A stretch of 29,416 bases of DNA from Parachlorella kessleri. Lineage: Eukaryota > Chlorophyta > Trebouxiophyceae > Chlorellales > Chlorellaceae. The notes below the pieces were generated by a model. It worked only from the letters and a program-made list of their open reading frames with translations. It searched no databases and was not told where the DNA came from. Position 1 is the first letter of the stretch, and each line of letters opens with the position of its first letter. Positions 25,166 through 29,416 of this stretch are shown here, one piece after another. The position numbers were made by a program, and so were the translations under genes. The stretch lies in the NCBI GenBank assembly GCA_001598975.1, contig BBXU01002595.1, forward strand, positions 1-29,416, written 5' to 3'.

Positions 25166-29416
<4,251 letters not shown>

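Overview
The window is nuclear DNA of a eukaryotic green alga, most likely a chlorophyte and probably Chlorophyceae. Genes are GC-rich at third positions and cut by very many short introns: 49 donor sites across five well-modelled genes, with exons down to 6, 19 and 29 nt of coding sequence. There is a nuclear gene for a plastid MinE, a cytosolic HSP70 ending in EEVD, a mitochondrial dihydrolipoamide dehydrogenase, and a TGTAA motif of the kind green algae use for poly(A) signals. I saw no prokaryotic operon, CRISPR array, rRNA or tRNA.

Layout. 1-1215: dispersed and tandem short repeats, including a 67-bp repeat that recurs inside HSP70. 1216-2333 (-): a 160-residue CZIB/DUF866 homologue lacking its usual zinc-binding cysteines. 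2334-2634: short divergent promoter. 2635-4488 (+): plastid-division factor MinE, 5 exons, 219 residues. 4489-6178: intergenic with inverted copies of the repeats at the left edge. 6179-12717 (-): a 17-exon, about 611-residue ATP-grasp ligase resembling carnosine synthase 1. 12718-13632: nothing recognised. 13633-16067 (-): an unrecognised locus of several exon-like blocks, interrupted by a TGA and a TAG in otherwise continuous reading frames. 16068-18219: transposon-like debris with a frameshifted endonuclease fragment and a C-rich tract. 18220-24552 (+): cytosolic HSP70, 17 exons, 644 residues. 25166 to the right edge (+): mitochondrial DLD (E3), first 9 exons, 402 residues.

The recognised genes form no pathway; this is an ordinary nuclear gene neighbourhood (chaperone, mitochondrial dehydrogenase, plastid division, amino-acid ligase, small conserved protein). 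Three points stand out. First, GC-AG introns are unusually common: 5 of 49 donors in the confident gene models, 3 or 4 of them fixed by strongly conserved protein sequence. Second, the CZIB homologue has lost its metal site. Third, the uncharacterised locus at 13.6-16.1 kb looks either broken or read through.

All gene models were spliced by hand from protein-family recognition, reading phase and AG acceptors. Exon edges of HSP70, DLD, MinE and CZIB are firm. The first exon of the ATP-grasp gene and everything at 13.6-16.1 kb are less certain.
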